Shown here: positions 1 to 6,946 of the stretch, piece after piece
How positions within the stretch are numbered: the first letter of the stretch is position 1
Layout: every line of letters starts with the position of its first letter
Assembly: GCF_026651875.1 (NCBI RefSeq)
Contig: NZ_CP104067.1
Span: 4,020,501 to 4,084,500 of the forward strand
Direction: 5' to 3'
Source of the DNA: Alicyclobacillus fastidiosus
GTDB lineage: Bacteria; Bacillota; Bacilli; Alicyclobacillales; Alicyclobacillaceae
Length of the DNA stretch: 64,000 bases
Position numbers and translations under genes: made by a program
The notes under the pieces: generated by a model
The model's input: only the letters and a program-made list of their open reading frames with translations
Databases searched by the model: none
What the model was told of the DNA's origin: nothing

Positions 1-36
1 ATCTCGTCTTCGATGCGGCTTTATTACAATTACGAG

Positions 37-66
37 CCAATAAAAAGAGCCGTTCCGATTGGAACG
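37..66 (-). terminator. Possible rho-independent terminator (minus strand)
   Basis: A 6-bp perfect stem CGTTCC/GGAACG with a 4-base loop (51-66) is followed, reading the minus strand, by a T-rich run (complement of the A-run near 43-47). No minus-strand gene was found upstream of it within the window, so its client is unknown. Bases 67-290 hold no gene that I can support. Confidence 0.35.
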
Positions 67-290
67 ACTTATGTGTGGTAAACATATCCCAAGGAATAGG
101 TTCGACTTCGCAGCTATGTTCTTGGGGGTTGTGTATTGTGTTCACGTTTTCGTTGCGCCTCGGAGGATAACCTGTATTTACGCTGATCAGATCAATCACT
201 GATGTATCAGCTTCTTATAACGATGTGTGCTAAGAGAAATTCCGAAAGGAGTCGGCGGATCGAATTGCATACAAAAATATCTGGCGTTGA

Positions 291-312
291 AATACTTGTA
301 TAAACAAGTATT
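291..312. promoter_or_regulatory. Putative MarR operator overlapping its own promoter
   Basis: Perfect inverted repeat with 8-bp arms AATACTTG and CAAGTATT around TATAAA. It lies 40 bp before the marR start and the central TATAAA could be the -10 box, which fits autorepression. Almost the same motif recurs at 810-831 before the next gene. Binding by this MarR is an inference. Confidence 0.6.
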
Positions 313-351
313 TGAGCGTACAATTGTTCTTAAAGGTGAAGGGAGATTCCC

Positions 352-792
352 ATGCAAGATGAAAGTGATTTGATACCACGTTCATTAAGTTACAAGCTTG
401 CAAATGCTTGCCGCCATCTCATTAATCAATTAAACCGAAATTTCAAGGACAATGATTTATCCATTACGTATGAGCAATTTAGAATCATTATTCGCCTATG
501 GAAGGAGGACGGACTAACACAGGGCCAGTTGGCTTCTCTCACAGATAAAGATGAACCATCCGTGTCCCGCTTGATCAACAACATGATTAAGCGAAACCTG
601 ATCGAGCGCATTCCTCACCCAGAAGATCGCCGGACAAACTTGATTTTTTTGACTGAGGAAGGAAGAAACATCCAACACGAATTGTACGTTCAGTTAAACA
701 AAACGACAGAGGAAGCTTTGCGAGGCATTAGCGAACACGATGTGGCCATTTGCTTGGAGGTTCTGGACAAGGTGATCCACAATTTAACCTAA
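352..792 (+). CDS. MarR-family transcriptional regulator
   Basis: A 146-residue winged-helix DNA-binding protein of normal MarR length. The fold shows helix 1 (YKLANACRHL), the recognition region (LTQGQLASLTDKDEPSVSRLINNMIKRNLI, about residues 52-83) and the wing with the family signature PEDRRTNLIFLTEEG (about 88-103). The ATG follows the RBS GAAGGGAGA with good spacing. MarR proteins bind palindromes as dimers and are released by small ligands or oxidation; no cysteine lies near the N-terminus, so an OhrR-type thiol switch is unlikely. A perfect 8-bp inverted repeat overlaps its promoter region and a near-identical one lies before the downstream small gene, so it probably controls both. The ligand is unknown. 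Confidence 0.92.
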   Translation: MQDESDLIPRSLSYKLANACRHLINQLNRNFKDNDLSITYEQFRIIIRLWKEDGLTQGQLASLTDKDEPSVSRLINNMIKRNLIERIPHPEDRRTNLIFLTEEGRNIQHELYVQLNKTTEEALRGISEHDVAICLEVLDKVIHNLT

Positions 793-809
793 CGATCTTC
801 TTTTCGCCA

Positions 810-845
810 CATACTTGTCTAGACAATATTTGTGACGACAAATAT
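810..845. promoter_or_regulatory. Putative MarR operator plus second inverted repeat
   Basis: Two nested palindromes lie between marR and the next gene. TTGTCTAGACAA (815-826) sits inside ATACTTGTCTAGACAATATT, close to the repeat at 291-312. ATATTTGT/ACAAATAT with spacer GACG (826-845) is also perfect. The shared ATACTTGTnTAnACAA core suggests both are read by the adjacent MarR. Confidence 0.55.
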
Positions 846-884
846 GTGAGATGGGATACAAATCGGTAGAAAGCAGGTACCTAT

Positions 885-1157
885 ATGAATTTACACATTG
901 TAATCGTAAATGTGAAAGACCGGCGCGACCTAAAGACATTCGTGCAGTCCATGCAGAAAAAATATGTAAATAACTTCAAGATTCAAGAGTCTGCTTGGAT
1001 TCTTGGCACAGATCATGACAATAAATCTATCAGAAAAAACTTAAAGGACAATTTGTCGGCACAGGATGAATTGTTTGTGTGCAGCTTGCCAAAGGGATCC
1101 AGTTGGAAGAACGTCGTTGGCCTCAAAGAATTCTTGAACTACGTACGAAGTGCCTAA
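885..1157 (+). CDS. Small Cas2-like ferredoxin-fold protein of unknown function
   Basis: A 90-residue protein. It starts with a hydrophobic strand (MNLHIVIVNV), then a basic helix, a second strand ending in SAWILGTDHDN, a helix, and a third strand DELFVCSLP, with a conserved-looking WKN motif near residue 74. This beta-alpha-beta order resembles small proteins of the Cas2/VapD ferredoxin-like group that are often catalogued as SinR-family proteins; the comparison is from memory of the pattern, not from a search. No cas genes or repeats lie nearby, so it is not CRISPR Cas2. It follows the MarR gene by 92 bp and is preceded by the same operator motif. The RBS is a weak GCAGG. Function unknown. 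Confidence 0.7.
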   Translation: MNLHIVIVNVKDRRDLKTFVQSMQKKYVNNFKIQESAWILGTDHDNKSIRKNLKDNLSAQDELFVCSLPKGSSWKNVVGLKEFLNYVRSA

Positions 1158-1202
1158 ATTCGCGATTTTTGGTCGCGATTCGCGTATTCGGAGGAAAACA
1201 GC

Positions 1203-1292
1203 ATGGATGAATTACAAAGGCTGATTTTAAGCGCGGAAGATGACTATATCGAATTTTTAGCTGAAATAATTCGCCGACATCACCATCGGTAA
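1203..1292 (+). CDS. Very short ORF (29 aa), possibly a truncated gene start
   Basis: ATG preceded by a good RBS (GGAGG, 9 bases upstream), encoding a 29-residue acidic helix beginning MDELQRLILSAEDDYIEF and ending in a His/Arg-rich tail. It follows the Cas2-like gene by 45 bp. It may be a genuine micropeptide or the N-terminus of a decayed gene, because nothing recognisable continues in any frame afterwards. Confidence 0.3.
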   Translation: MDELQRLILSAEDDYIEFLAEIIRRHHHR

Positions 1293-1589
1293 AAAAGGTC
1301 CCAGTGGCCGAGAGACAAAGATTTGTATACGTTTCCTTAACCCACAAGGGACAAAGAATGGGCAACAATGCCTCAACCAATCGCAACGGCTGGTTCGATC
1401 ACTATCCATATAATCGAAAGTAACCATCTGCAATAGCCCCATAATGTGGGCATCATCGTGCCGATAATAAACGGTGTTACCTTCCCTACGGTTTTTAACT
1501 CGTGTCGAAAGTCCTGCTACATCTATTTTCTTAAATAAGATAACTCAATACTGGAACACTGGGCTACTTACCCGTATAATAAACTTAAT
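1293..1589. other. Intergenic stretch without supported gene
   Basis: No reading frame here looks protein-like. A TATAAT at 1575-1580 is a plausible -10 box for the fluoride riboswitch transcript; no clear -35 box was found at the right distance. Confidence 0.5.
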
Positions 1590-1591
1590 TG

Positions 1592-1650
1592 AATCGGTGA
1601 TGGAGCTCACCATTAACCGCCCGTAAGGGATGATGGCTTCTGCAAGTGCC
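1592..1650 (+). promoter_or_regulatory. Fluoride riboswitch (crcB motif), copy 1
   Basis: The sequence matches the known crcB RNA pattern: the GGTGATGG...CACC hairpin (1596-1611), the following AACCGCCCGTAAGGG stem (CCC/GGG with loop GTAA) and the signature TGATGGCTTCTGC. Fluoride, bound with Mg2+, stabilises the pseudoknot and prevents the overlapping terminator. It lies directly upstream of the crcB1-crcB2 operon. Identification rests on sequence signature and context, which agree. Confidence 0.93.
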
Positions 1651-1690
1651 TGTGGCAACGCGGACACTTGCAGAAGCCATTTTTGTTTTA
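1633..1690 (+). terminator. Terminator arm of fluoride riboswitch 1
   Basis: A perfect 16-bp stem (5' arm ATGGCTTCTGCAAGTG) encloses a 16-base loop and is followed by TTTTGTTTT. The 5' arm overlaps the aptamer signature TGATGGCTTCTGC, the usual arrangement of a transcriptional ON switch released by fluoride. Confidence 0.9.
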
Positions 1691-1742
1691 AAAGGTAACC
1701 GTACAGAGCGTGTAATCCTTTACCGCATAAAGGAGAGTTTCA

Positions 1743-2142
1743 ATGAATTTACTTGCGATTTTCATTGGCGGCATCATCGGTGGCACTCTTCGCTATTTGC
1801 TTGGATTCGTTATCCCAACTCCAGAAGGGGGTTCCTCTAGACATTTTACTCATCAATTTAGTTGGCTCGTTTGCACTTGGTACTTTGTACGGGATTGCCG
1901 CACTCACCAAGATGAAGTTGTGGTTAAAAGACGGGATTGGAACGGGGATTATAGGCTCCTTTACAACCTTCTCAACGTTTTGCATTGGCACGATTCGCCT
2001 GGCTCAATCACACGCATTCTTAGCACTCGTATATGTGGTCATCAGTCTAAGCTTTGGTCCGCTCTTTGCCTATGCAGGTGATCGTACGGCGCTATGGGTT
2101 GGTGCAAGAAAAGAAACCGAGGTCGGGGAGGTTTCAGTATGA
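1743..2142 (+). pseudogene. crcB: crcB1, fluoride channel subunit, frameshifted
   Basis: CrcB/Fluc proteins are small four-helix membrane proteins that export fluoride as antiparallel dimers. The N-terminus (MNLLAIFIGGIIGGTLRY) is in the frame starting at 1743 with RBS AAAGGAGAG. The rest (ILLINLVGSFALGTLYG, then GIIGSFTTFSTF with the pore phenylalanines) is one frame later. The two join at the run of five G at 1827-1831; removing one base would give a normal protein of about 132 residues. As written the product would be cut off soon after the first helix. It overlaps crcB2 by four bases (ATGA). The lesion could be real, a sequencing error in the homopolymer, or tolerated slippage. Confidence 0.85.
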
Positions 2143-2498
2143 ACGCCGTTTTTCCCATATTGGTTGGCGTTGGCTCTGCCGTGGGCTCCGTGGCACGATA
2201 CGGCGTCAGCACCTTAATTGCCCATGTGAACAAGTCCGTATTCCCATGGGGAACATGGCTGATTAATGTTGTTGGCACGACACTTTTGGGGTTATTTGCA
2301 CTCAGTCTACAAAAAACATCCCCCAATTTGTTTTTGTTACTGGGTACAGGGTTTTGCGGAGGATTTACCACATTTTCGACTATGTCCGTGGAGACAGTCA
2401 CCCTGTTTCGAAACAATCGACCACTGAGTGTGTTTTATCTTTTTAGCTCGCTTGGCATTGGTTTAATTTTGGCTTGGATCATTCAGATATGGATTTAA
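2139..2498 (+). CDS. crcB: CrcB2 fluoride ion channel subunit
   Basis: A 119-residue CrcB/Fluc protein starting at the ATG at 2139, preceded by GGGGAGG and overlapping the end of crcB1 by ATGA, which implies translational coupling. Four hydrophobic segments are visible. Family hallmarks: the arginine in the first helix region (GSVARYGV), the asparagine in WLINVVGT, and the pore motif GFCGGFTTFSTMS. An upstream in-frame ATG (2094) lies inside crcB1 and lacks an RBS. In Firmicutes two different CrcB proteins often form a heterodimer; crcB1 plus crcB2 fits that, which makes the crcB1 frameshift significant. Controlled by the riboswitch at 1592. Confidence 0.93.
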   Translation: MNAVFPILVGVGSAVGSVARYGVSTLIAHVNKSVFPWGTWLINVVGTTLLGLFALSLQKTSPNLFLLLGTGFCGGFTTFSTMSVETVTLFRNNRPLSVFYLFSSLGIGLILAWIIQIWI

Positions 2499-2588
2499 TC
2501 CCCTATAGCCGCATGTCCATATCCGCGTGAACGCCGCCCCCATATCCTATGATACAGGTTTGCACGCCGATGGGACGGGGGGAGAATC

Positions 2589-3134
2589 GTGCATGTAGGG
2601 AGTATCATCGCCAGTGCCACCATTGGTACGAGTACAAATATAGACATTATCGGGATTGGTAAGGCGTACGGCGCGAAAGACAATCGCTTACCACTGTCGT
2701 TTTGTTTGGTCGCTGCCATATTATCGATGTCTGCTTGTCTAGTGGGCAGCTTAAGCGGTATACGAATTGAACATATGCTTTCAACGGATATCTGTAACCT
2801 CATTGGTTCTGGCGTACTGATTGCGGTTGGCATTTGGACAATTATTCAGGACTTATACAATCGACATCGTCCCCGTTTGCAGGTAGAGACGCAACTTGGA
2901 TTTCATGAATGGATGCTCGTTGGGTTAGCGCAAACCTTGACCGATTTGTCCGTCGGTGTTGGACTAGGTTTCTCTAGCATAAATATATGGCTGACCGTAG
3001 TCCTCCTGGGCCTTTTCAGCTTTCTTTTTCTCTTCATCCCTTCAAAGTTTTTCCCGAAACGCACCCATGGACTGGGTAATCATGCTGCCATTTTTTCTGG
3101 TGCTTTGCTCATCATTGTCGGATGTATCCTCTAG
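2589..3134 (+). CDS. MntP/YtaF-like polytopic membrane protein
   Basis: A 181-residue, about six-helix membrane protein with GTG start and RBS GGGGGGAGA. The layout is two similar halves: NIDIIGIGKAYGAKDNRL...GSGVLIAVGIWTII and DLSVGVGLGFSSINIW...GALLIIVGCIL. This internal repeat, with an acidic residue in the first helix of each half, resembles MntP manganese exporters and the related sporulation protein YtaF. It lies 90 bp after crcB2 on the same strand and no terminator was seen between them, so it may belong to the fluoride-induced transcript. A metal or cation exporter role is an inference. Its last 93 bp overlap the convergent crcB3 gene. Confidence 0.7.
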   Translation: MHVGSIIASATIGTSTNIDIIGIGKAYGAKDNRLPLSFCLVAAILSMSACLVGSLSGIRIEHMLSTDICNLIGSGVLIAVGIWTIIQDLYNRHRPRLQVETQLGFHEWMLVGLAQTLTDLSVGVGLGFSSINIWLTVVLLGLFSFLFLFIPSKFFPKRTHGLGNHAAIFSGALLIIVGCIL

Positions 3135-3482
3135 TCCTACCTGTTTTAGCCCATATCGTGCCAAACCTATACCGACCGTATAAAGACTTATGCTACAGAG
3201 CGCAATCGCAATACCTCCTAAGGCGTCAAGCGTATGTTCAGGATAAAGACGAACCGCATCAATCATTAATGCAGAAAAGCTTGTGAACGAACCGATAAAA
3301 CCAGCTCTTATCCCCACTTCGACACACGTTTTCATCTGGATTGTGCGACACAAGCTGTTCAAGATGCCTAAGCTCAGTGTACCAATGGCGTTCACAATGA
3401 GAATGCTCGCAAGTGTATCGCCAAACGCAAACCGCGTGACACCCCCGATAAACCCAAGAATGAATATGGATAAGATCTTCAT
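3042..3482 (-). CDS. crcB: CrcB3 fluoride ion channel subunit
   Basis: A 146-residue CrcB/Fluc homologue on the minus strand. Hallmarks: the first helix ILGFIGGVTRFAFG, the asparagine in IVNAIGTLSLG and the pore motif AGFIGSFTSFSAL. The C-terminus carries an unusual hydrophilic tail of about 35 residues (from around KQVGLEDTSDN), encoded in the stretch that overlaps the convergent MntP-like gene. The ATG follows GGGGGAATTATT. A second fluoride riboswitch lies immediately upstream. It is the only complete CrcB of this orientation and may act as a homodimer. Confidence 0.9.
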   Translation of the reverse strand: MKILSIFILGFIGGVTRFAFGDTLASILIVNAIGTLSLGILNSLCRTIQMKTCVEVGIRAGFIGSFTSFSALMIDAVRLYPEHTLDALGGIAIALCSISLYTVGIGLARYGLKQVGLEDTSDNDEQSTRKNGSMITQSMGAFREKL

Positions 3483-3502
3483 AATAATTCCCCCATTTAC
3501 AG

Positions 3503-3556
3503 CGAAATGGCTCCTGTAAATAACCGCATCAGGCTACGGTTGTTTACAGGAGCCAT
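3503..3556 (-). terminator. Terminator-like hairpin of fluoride riboswitch 2
   Basis: On the minus strand the arms ATGGCTCCTGTAAA and TTTACAGGAGCCAT form a perfect 14-bp stem (3543-3556 with 3507-3520). The following T-run is short (TTTCG). It overlaps the aptamer end as in copy 1, so an expression-platform role is likely; with the weak T-run, attenuation may be leaky. Confidence 0.7.
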
Positions 3557-3600
3557 TAATCCGCTCGGGATGATATGGTGAGCTCCATCACCGATTCAAT
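3541..3600 (-). promoter_or_regulatory. Fluoride riboswitch (crcB motif), copy 2
   Basis: Reading the minus strand, the first hairpin GGTGATGGAGCTCACC is identical to copy 1, as are the bases just before it. The second part differs: ATCC CGAGC GGAT replaces the CCC/GGG stem, and the signature reads TTAATGGCTCCTG instead of TGATGGCTTCTG. It sits directly upstream of crcB3. The divergence in the core signature may change affinity; ligand identity is inferred. Confidence 0.85.
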
Positions 3601-3776
3601 TTTGTACAGTTTATGCCGCGTGTTTTGTGATGAACAGGTCATATCCCTACACATTTCTGATATTGGGCTTACGCAAAGTCAGACATATGAATTGGTCACT
3701 TTGTCCAGTTCGGACTATTCCCGTCATTACTAAATTGAGCCCATTAAATCAACTAGGTGCAACCAACACACGCAAA

Positions 3777-5345
3777 TTAGGTTACCTCCATTAGAGTTGT
3801 TCCAGCACCATTCACAAACATGCTTTCATCCATTAACTTCAAATCAGGCGATACGATTGGTGTAAAGTCCATTAAGCGAAGAATGTCATCCTGTAGATTG
3901 ATACCTGGTGCAATCTCGGTCAGAATAAGGCCCTCCCTCGAAAGAACAAACACGGCTCTTTCAGTCACGTAGACGACTTCCTTATCATGTAGTCCAGCAT
4001 AGCTTCCACTGAACGTGATCTGTTCTACGTGACGGACAAATTTGGGATGCACACCCTCCTTCAAGATATGAAGCTTACCATCTTCTACAGCTACTTCCAG
4101 TCCACCATTGGTAAACGTCGTACAGAACACAACCTTCTTAGCAGGCTGAGTCACATCGATAAATCCACCGCATCCAGTTTTACGCCCGCCAAATTGACTG
4201 ACATTTACGTTGCCTCGCTCATCGATTTGGGCCGCGCCCATAAACGTAATATCAATTCCACAACCATGGTAATGGTCAAATTGGCTTGCATGGTCCAGAA
4301 TTGCGTCAGCATTCACTGCGATTCCGAACTGATTTTTACCTGCTGGAACGCCACCCACAACACCAGACTCTATGGTGAAGACTATTTTGTTCAACAATCC
4401 TTCTTCCGCACTGACAGGGCCAATCACATCCCCAGGGATGCCGATTCCCAGGTTAATGACCGCACCTTCCTTCAATTCCTTGACAGCACGTCGTCCTATT
4501 AATTTTCGAACACTAAAGGGAAGTTTGGGCATGGCCTGCTCTGGAACTCGCAAGTCTCCCGAATAGCGAGGGTCAAACACAGCACTCGGGACTTGGCGAT
4601 GGTCTAGTTCCGGATGCTCAGCGATGACTACGTAGTCCACCAAATACCCGGGTATCGCCACTTCCTTGGGATGGATAGAGCCGCGTTTTAACACATGCTT
4701 TACTTGAACAATCACTTTTCCACCCTGTGCTTTAGCCGCTTGTGCAGCAGACAAGAGCTCAAGCTTCAAGGGCTCTTCGTTAACGCTGATGTTGCCGGCT
4801 TCGTCTACAGATGTACCCCGAATGAACACGTAGTCAATTGCTACAGATTTATAGAACAGGTAGTCTGTCCCCATAATGTTTACTACCTCAACGGGGTTAT
4901 ACCCACTCGCCTTAGCCCTTTCGTTGAATTTCCCGCCTTCGACGCGCGGATCGACAAATGTTCCTAAGCCAATCGGTGTGAAATGGCCGGGAAGTCCATT
5001 CGCCATCGTTCGAAATAAATGGGTAAGCTGACCTTGTGGTAAACAGTAGGCTTCTAGTTTATCCCGCTCGATAAGGTCTCTCATTTTCGGTAACAGACCC
5101 CAATGCCCACCAATCACTTTCGAAATAAGCCCATCCAACGCAATATATTCCAAACCATTCGTGCCATCCGACTGTCCCGCAGCATGAAATATACGAAGGT
5201 CTTTGGGATGCCCTGTGGCTAAAAATGATTCCCGTATTGCTTTTAGGATAGAGTCACATTGCCCCATGCCTCCAAACCCTGTTAAAGCAATATGACCTCC
5301 ATCCGAGATCTGGTGAACAAGGTCACTCGCTTGAATAAATTCCAT
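3777..5345 (-). CDS. Acyl-CoA:acetate/3-ketoacid CoA transferase (YdiF type), copy 1
   Basis: A 522-residue class I CoA transferase with alpha and beta halves fused, normal length for YdiF or propionate CoA-transferases. The N-terminal half begins HIALTGFGGMGQ and carries LRIFHAAGQSDG. The C-terminal half holds the catalytic glutamate in FTIESGVVGG (E326), which forms the glutamyl-CoA thioester. The family moves CoA between an acyl-CoA and acetate or a 3-keto acid. It is the last gene of the operon thiolase - CoA transferase 2 - SDR - metallo-hydrolase - CoA transferase 1, 12 bp after its neighbour. A clear paralogue lies at 6947-8524. No obvious terminator follows in the 290 bp to the fluoride riboswitch. 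Confidence 0.9.
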   Translation of the reverse strand: MEFIQASDLVHQISDGGHIALTGFGGMGQCDSILKAIRESFLATGHPKDLRIFHAAGQSDGTNGLEYIALDGLISKVIGGHWGLLPKMRDLIERDKLEAYCLPQGQLTHLFRTMANGLPGHFTPIGLGTFVDPRVEGGKFNERAKASGYNPVEVVNIMGTDYLFYKSVAIDYVFIRGTSVDEAGNISVNEEPLKLELLSAAQAAKAQGGKVIVQVKHVLKRGSIHPKEVAIPGYLVDYVVIAEHPELDHRQVPSAVFDPRYSGDLRVPEQAMPKLPFSVRKLIGRRAVKELKEGAVINLGIGIPGDVIGPVSAEEGLLNKIVFTIESGVVGGVPAGKNQFGIAVNADAILDHASQFDHYHGCGIDITFMGAAQIDERGNVNVSQFGGRKTGCGGFIDVTQPAKKVVFCTTFTNGGLEVAVEDGKLHILKEGVHPKFVRHVEQITFSGSYAGLHDKEVVYVTERAVFVLSREGLILTEIAPGINLQDDILRLMDFTPIVSPDLKLMDESMFVNGAGTTLMEVT

Positions 5346-5357
5346 AGCCCCTACTCC

Positions 5358-6104
5358 TTATTTCGCATGGTCTACAATGGCTGGAAAGTTACCACTCTGA
5401 AACTTCTGGATACTTGGCTCGTGACCAGGGAAAATATAGTCAGCCTTGGAACGCACTTTATCCATGCTCTCAAATATCTCCTTGGTACTCGTAAGGATGC
5501 CTGCGGGAATGTTTTCACGGATGTTTTCGAGCAAGTTGGACACGTCTCCGGATATACACAAGTTGCCTTGCTCCGTTTTAACCAAGACGGATTGGTGTCC
5601 ATCTGAATGACCCGGGGTTAGAAACACCTTCACACCAGGGACAATCTCCTCTTCCCCATTTACAAAATTCCAAGAGAAGTAATCGATTGCATCCAATAGG
5701 TCCAGTACATAAATGTCCTTCTGACTAGGGATAGGGTTATGTGCCGCCTGCCATTCCCGCTCTTGCACGATAAACTTCGCATTTGTGAATAAACTATTAT
5801 TTCCAACGTGATCATAATGTAGGTGTGTGTTGATAACGATATCAACATCTTCTGGTGCCCAGCCCGTCCCCGCTTTTAGCGCCGCGACCATTTCTTCGTC
5901 GTCGACGCGCCTGCAAGGGCTTACATTTTTCGTAACCCAATCAACATCATGAACACCCGTGTCAACCAAAATGTTGTATTCGCCGCCGGTTATGGCTGCG
6001 GCCCAGATCGGAATGACCATGCTCTGCCCATAGTCTCGGCCATAAGTTATACTGCCTTTCGCAACAGTCAATTCTCCCATTTTCAAGGCTACAACTTTCC
6101 ACAT
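5358..6104 (-). CDS. Metallo-beta-lactamase-fold hydrolase, lactonase-like
   Basis: A 248-residue enzyme with the zinc motif THLHYDH (H94, H96, D98, H99), a later histidine in TPGHSDGH and an aspartate in SGDVSN, typical of the lactonase (AiiA-like) branch. I chose the ATG at 6104, preceded by TTGGAGGAATTGACT; an upstream TTG at 6122 overlaps that RBS. Family members open lactone rings or cleave esters and thioesters. Placed between an SDR and CoA transferases, it could open a lactone to a hydroxy acid for the pathway; this is inference, and quorum quenching cannot be excluded. A 103-bp gap separates it from the SDR upstream. Confidence 0.85.
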   Translation of the reverse strand: MWKVVALKMGELTVAKGSITYGRDYGQSMVIPIWAAAITGGEYNILVDTGVHDVDWVTKNVSPCRRVDDEEMVAALKAGTGWAPEDVDIVINTHLHYDHVGNNSLFTNAKFIVQEREWQAAHNPIPSQKDIYVLDLLDAIDYFSWNFVNGEEEIVPGVKVFLTPGHSDGHQSVLVKTEQGNLCISGDVSNLLENIRENIPAGILTSTKEIFESMDKVRSKADYIFPGHEPSIQKFQSGNFPAIVDHAK

Positions 6105-6207
6105 AGTCAATTCCTCCAACAATATGGGATCATAGTGAACTTGAGAGGAATGGTTGGGCAGTTCACCATTGCAAAGGGAACACCGGCATTCCTCATCATC
6201 ATGTTAC

Positions 6208-6945
6208 TTACAGCACCATTCCGCCACCTACGTTAATCACTTCTGCCGTGACGTAACCAGCTTCGTCCGACGCTAAGAACGCAATTACGTTTGCTACATC
6301 TTCTGGCTGTCCTGCCCTGCCCATCGGGATCTTTCCGACCATCACATCCCACACCTTTTCAGGAACACCTCGTGTCATATCTGTATCGATAAATCCTGGA
6401 CATATCGCATTTACAGTGACGTTATATTTCGCCAGTTCTCTAGCAGCCGTTTTCGTTAGACCGACAACTCCCGCCTTTGATGCCGCATAATTGGCTTGCC
6501 CAATATTCCCGAGCCAACTGGCGGAGGCAATATTGATGATTCTGCCGAAGTTCTGGTTCCGCATGATTTTTGCGGCCTCCTGCACACAGTGGAAGGTTCC
6601 TGTTAGATTTACGCGAATGACCTGATCCCACTGCTCAAGCGTCAGTTTATGGAGCATGCCGTCTCGATTGATGCCCGCATTATTCACCACGATATCGATC
6701 GCGCTGTAACGTTCCATAACCGCTCTAAAGAGTGCGCTTACATCTTTATCATCCGCAACATTGCAACCCTGGAACCAAGCCTCTCCACCTTGTTCTGCGA
6801 TGGCTCTAACCGTTCCTTCACCATTTTCGGCCACCATGTCGCAGACCACTACCTTAGCCCCCTCCTGTGCAAGTTTGACCGCTATCCCTCGACCAATACC
6901 GCGACCCGCGCCTGTCACAATCGCGACTTTTCCACCTAAACGCAT
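6208..6945 (-). CDS. SDR-family oxidoreductase (FabG/PhaB-like)
   Basis: A 245-residue classical short-chain dehydrogenase. It shows the cofactor motif TGAGRGIG (11-18), D-type acidic residues after strand 2 (CDMVAEN, suggesting NAD), NNAG (88-91), N113, catalytic S141, Y153 and K157 in YAASK, and the PG motif CPGFIDTDM. It resembles 3-oxoacyl-ACP or acetoacetyl-CoA reductases, but next to CoA transferases and a thiolase it more likely oxidises a 3-hydroxy acid or 3-hydroxyacyl-CoA. Its stop lies 103 bp before the hydrolase, and its start is 1 bp after the stop of CoA transferase 2, so it is in the same operon. Confidence 0.9.
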   Translation of the reverse strand: MRLGGKVAIVTGAGRGIGRGIAVKLAQEGAKVVVCDMVAENGEGTVRAIAEQGGEAWFQGCNVADDKDVSALFRAVMERYSAIDIVVNNAGINRDGMLHKLTLEQWDQVIRVNLTGTFHCVQEAAKIMRNQNFGRIINIASASWLGNIGQANYAASKAGVVGLTKTAARELAKYNVTVNAICPGFIDTDMTRGVPEKVWDVMVGKIPMGRAGQPEDVANVIAFLASDEAGYVTAEVINVGGGMVL

Positions 6946-6946
6946 C

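Noticed and set aside
885-1157. Possible CRISPR Cas2
   Set aside because: No repeats and no cas genes in the window, and the sequence fits a stand-alone ferredoxin-fold protein better.
1646-1840. Open frame across the fluoride terminator into crcB1
   Set aside because: It starts in the terminator hairpin and is out of frame with crcB1.
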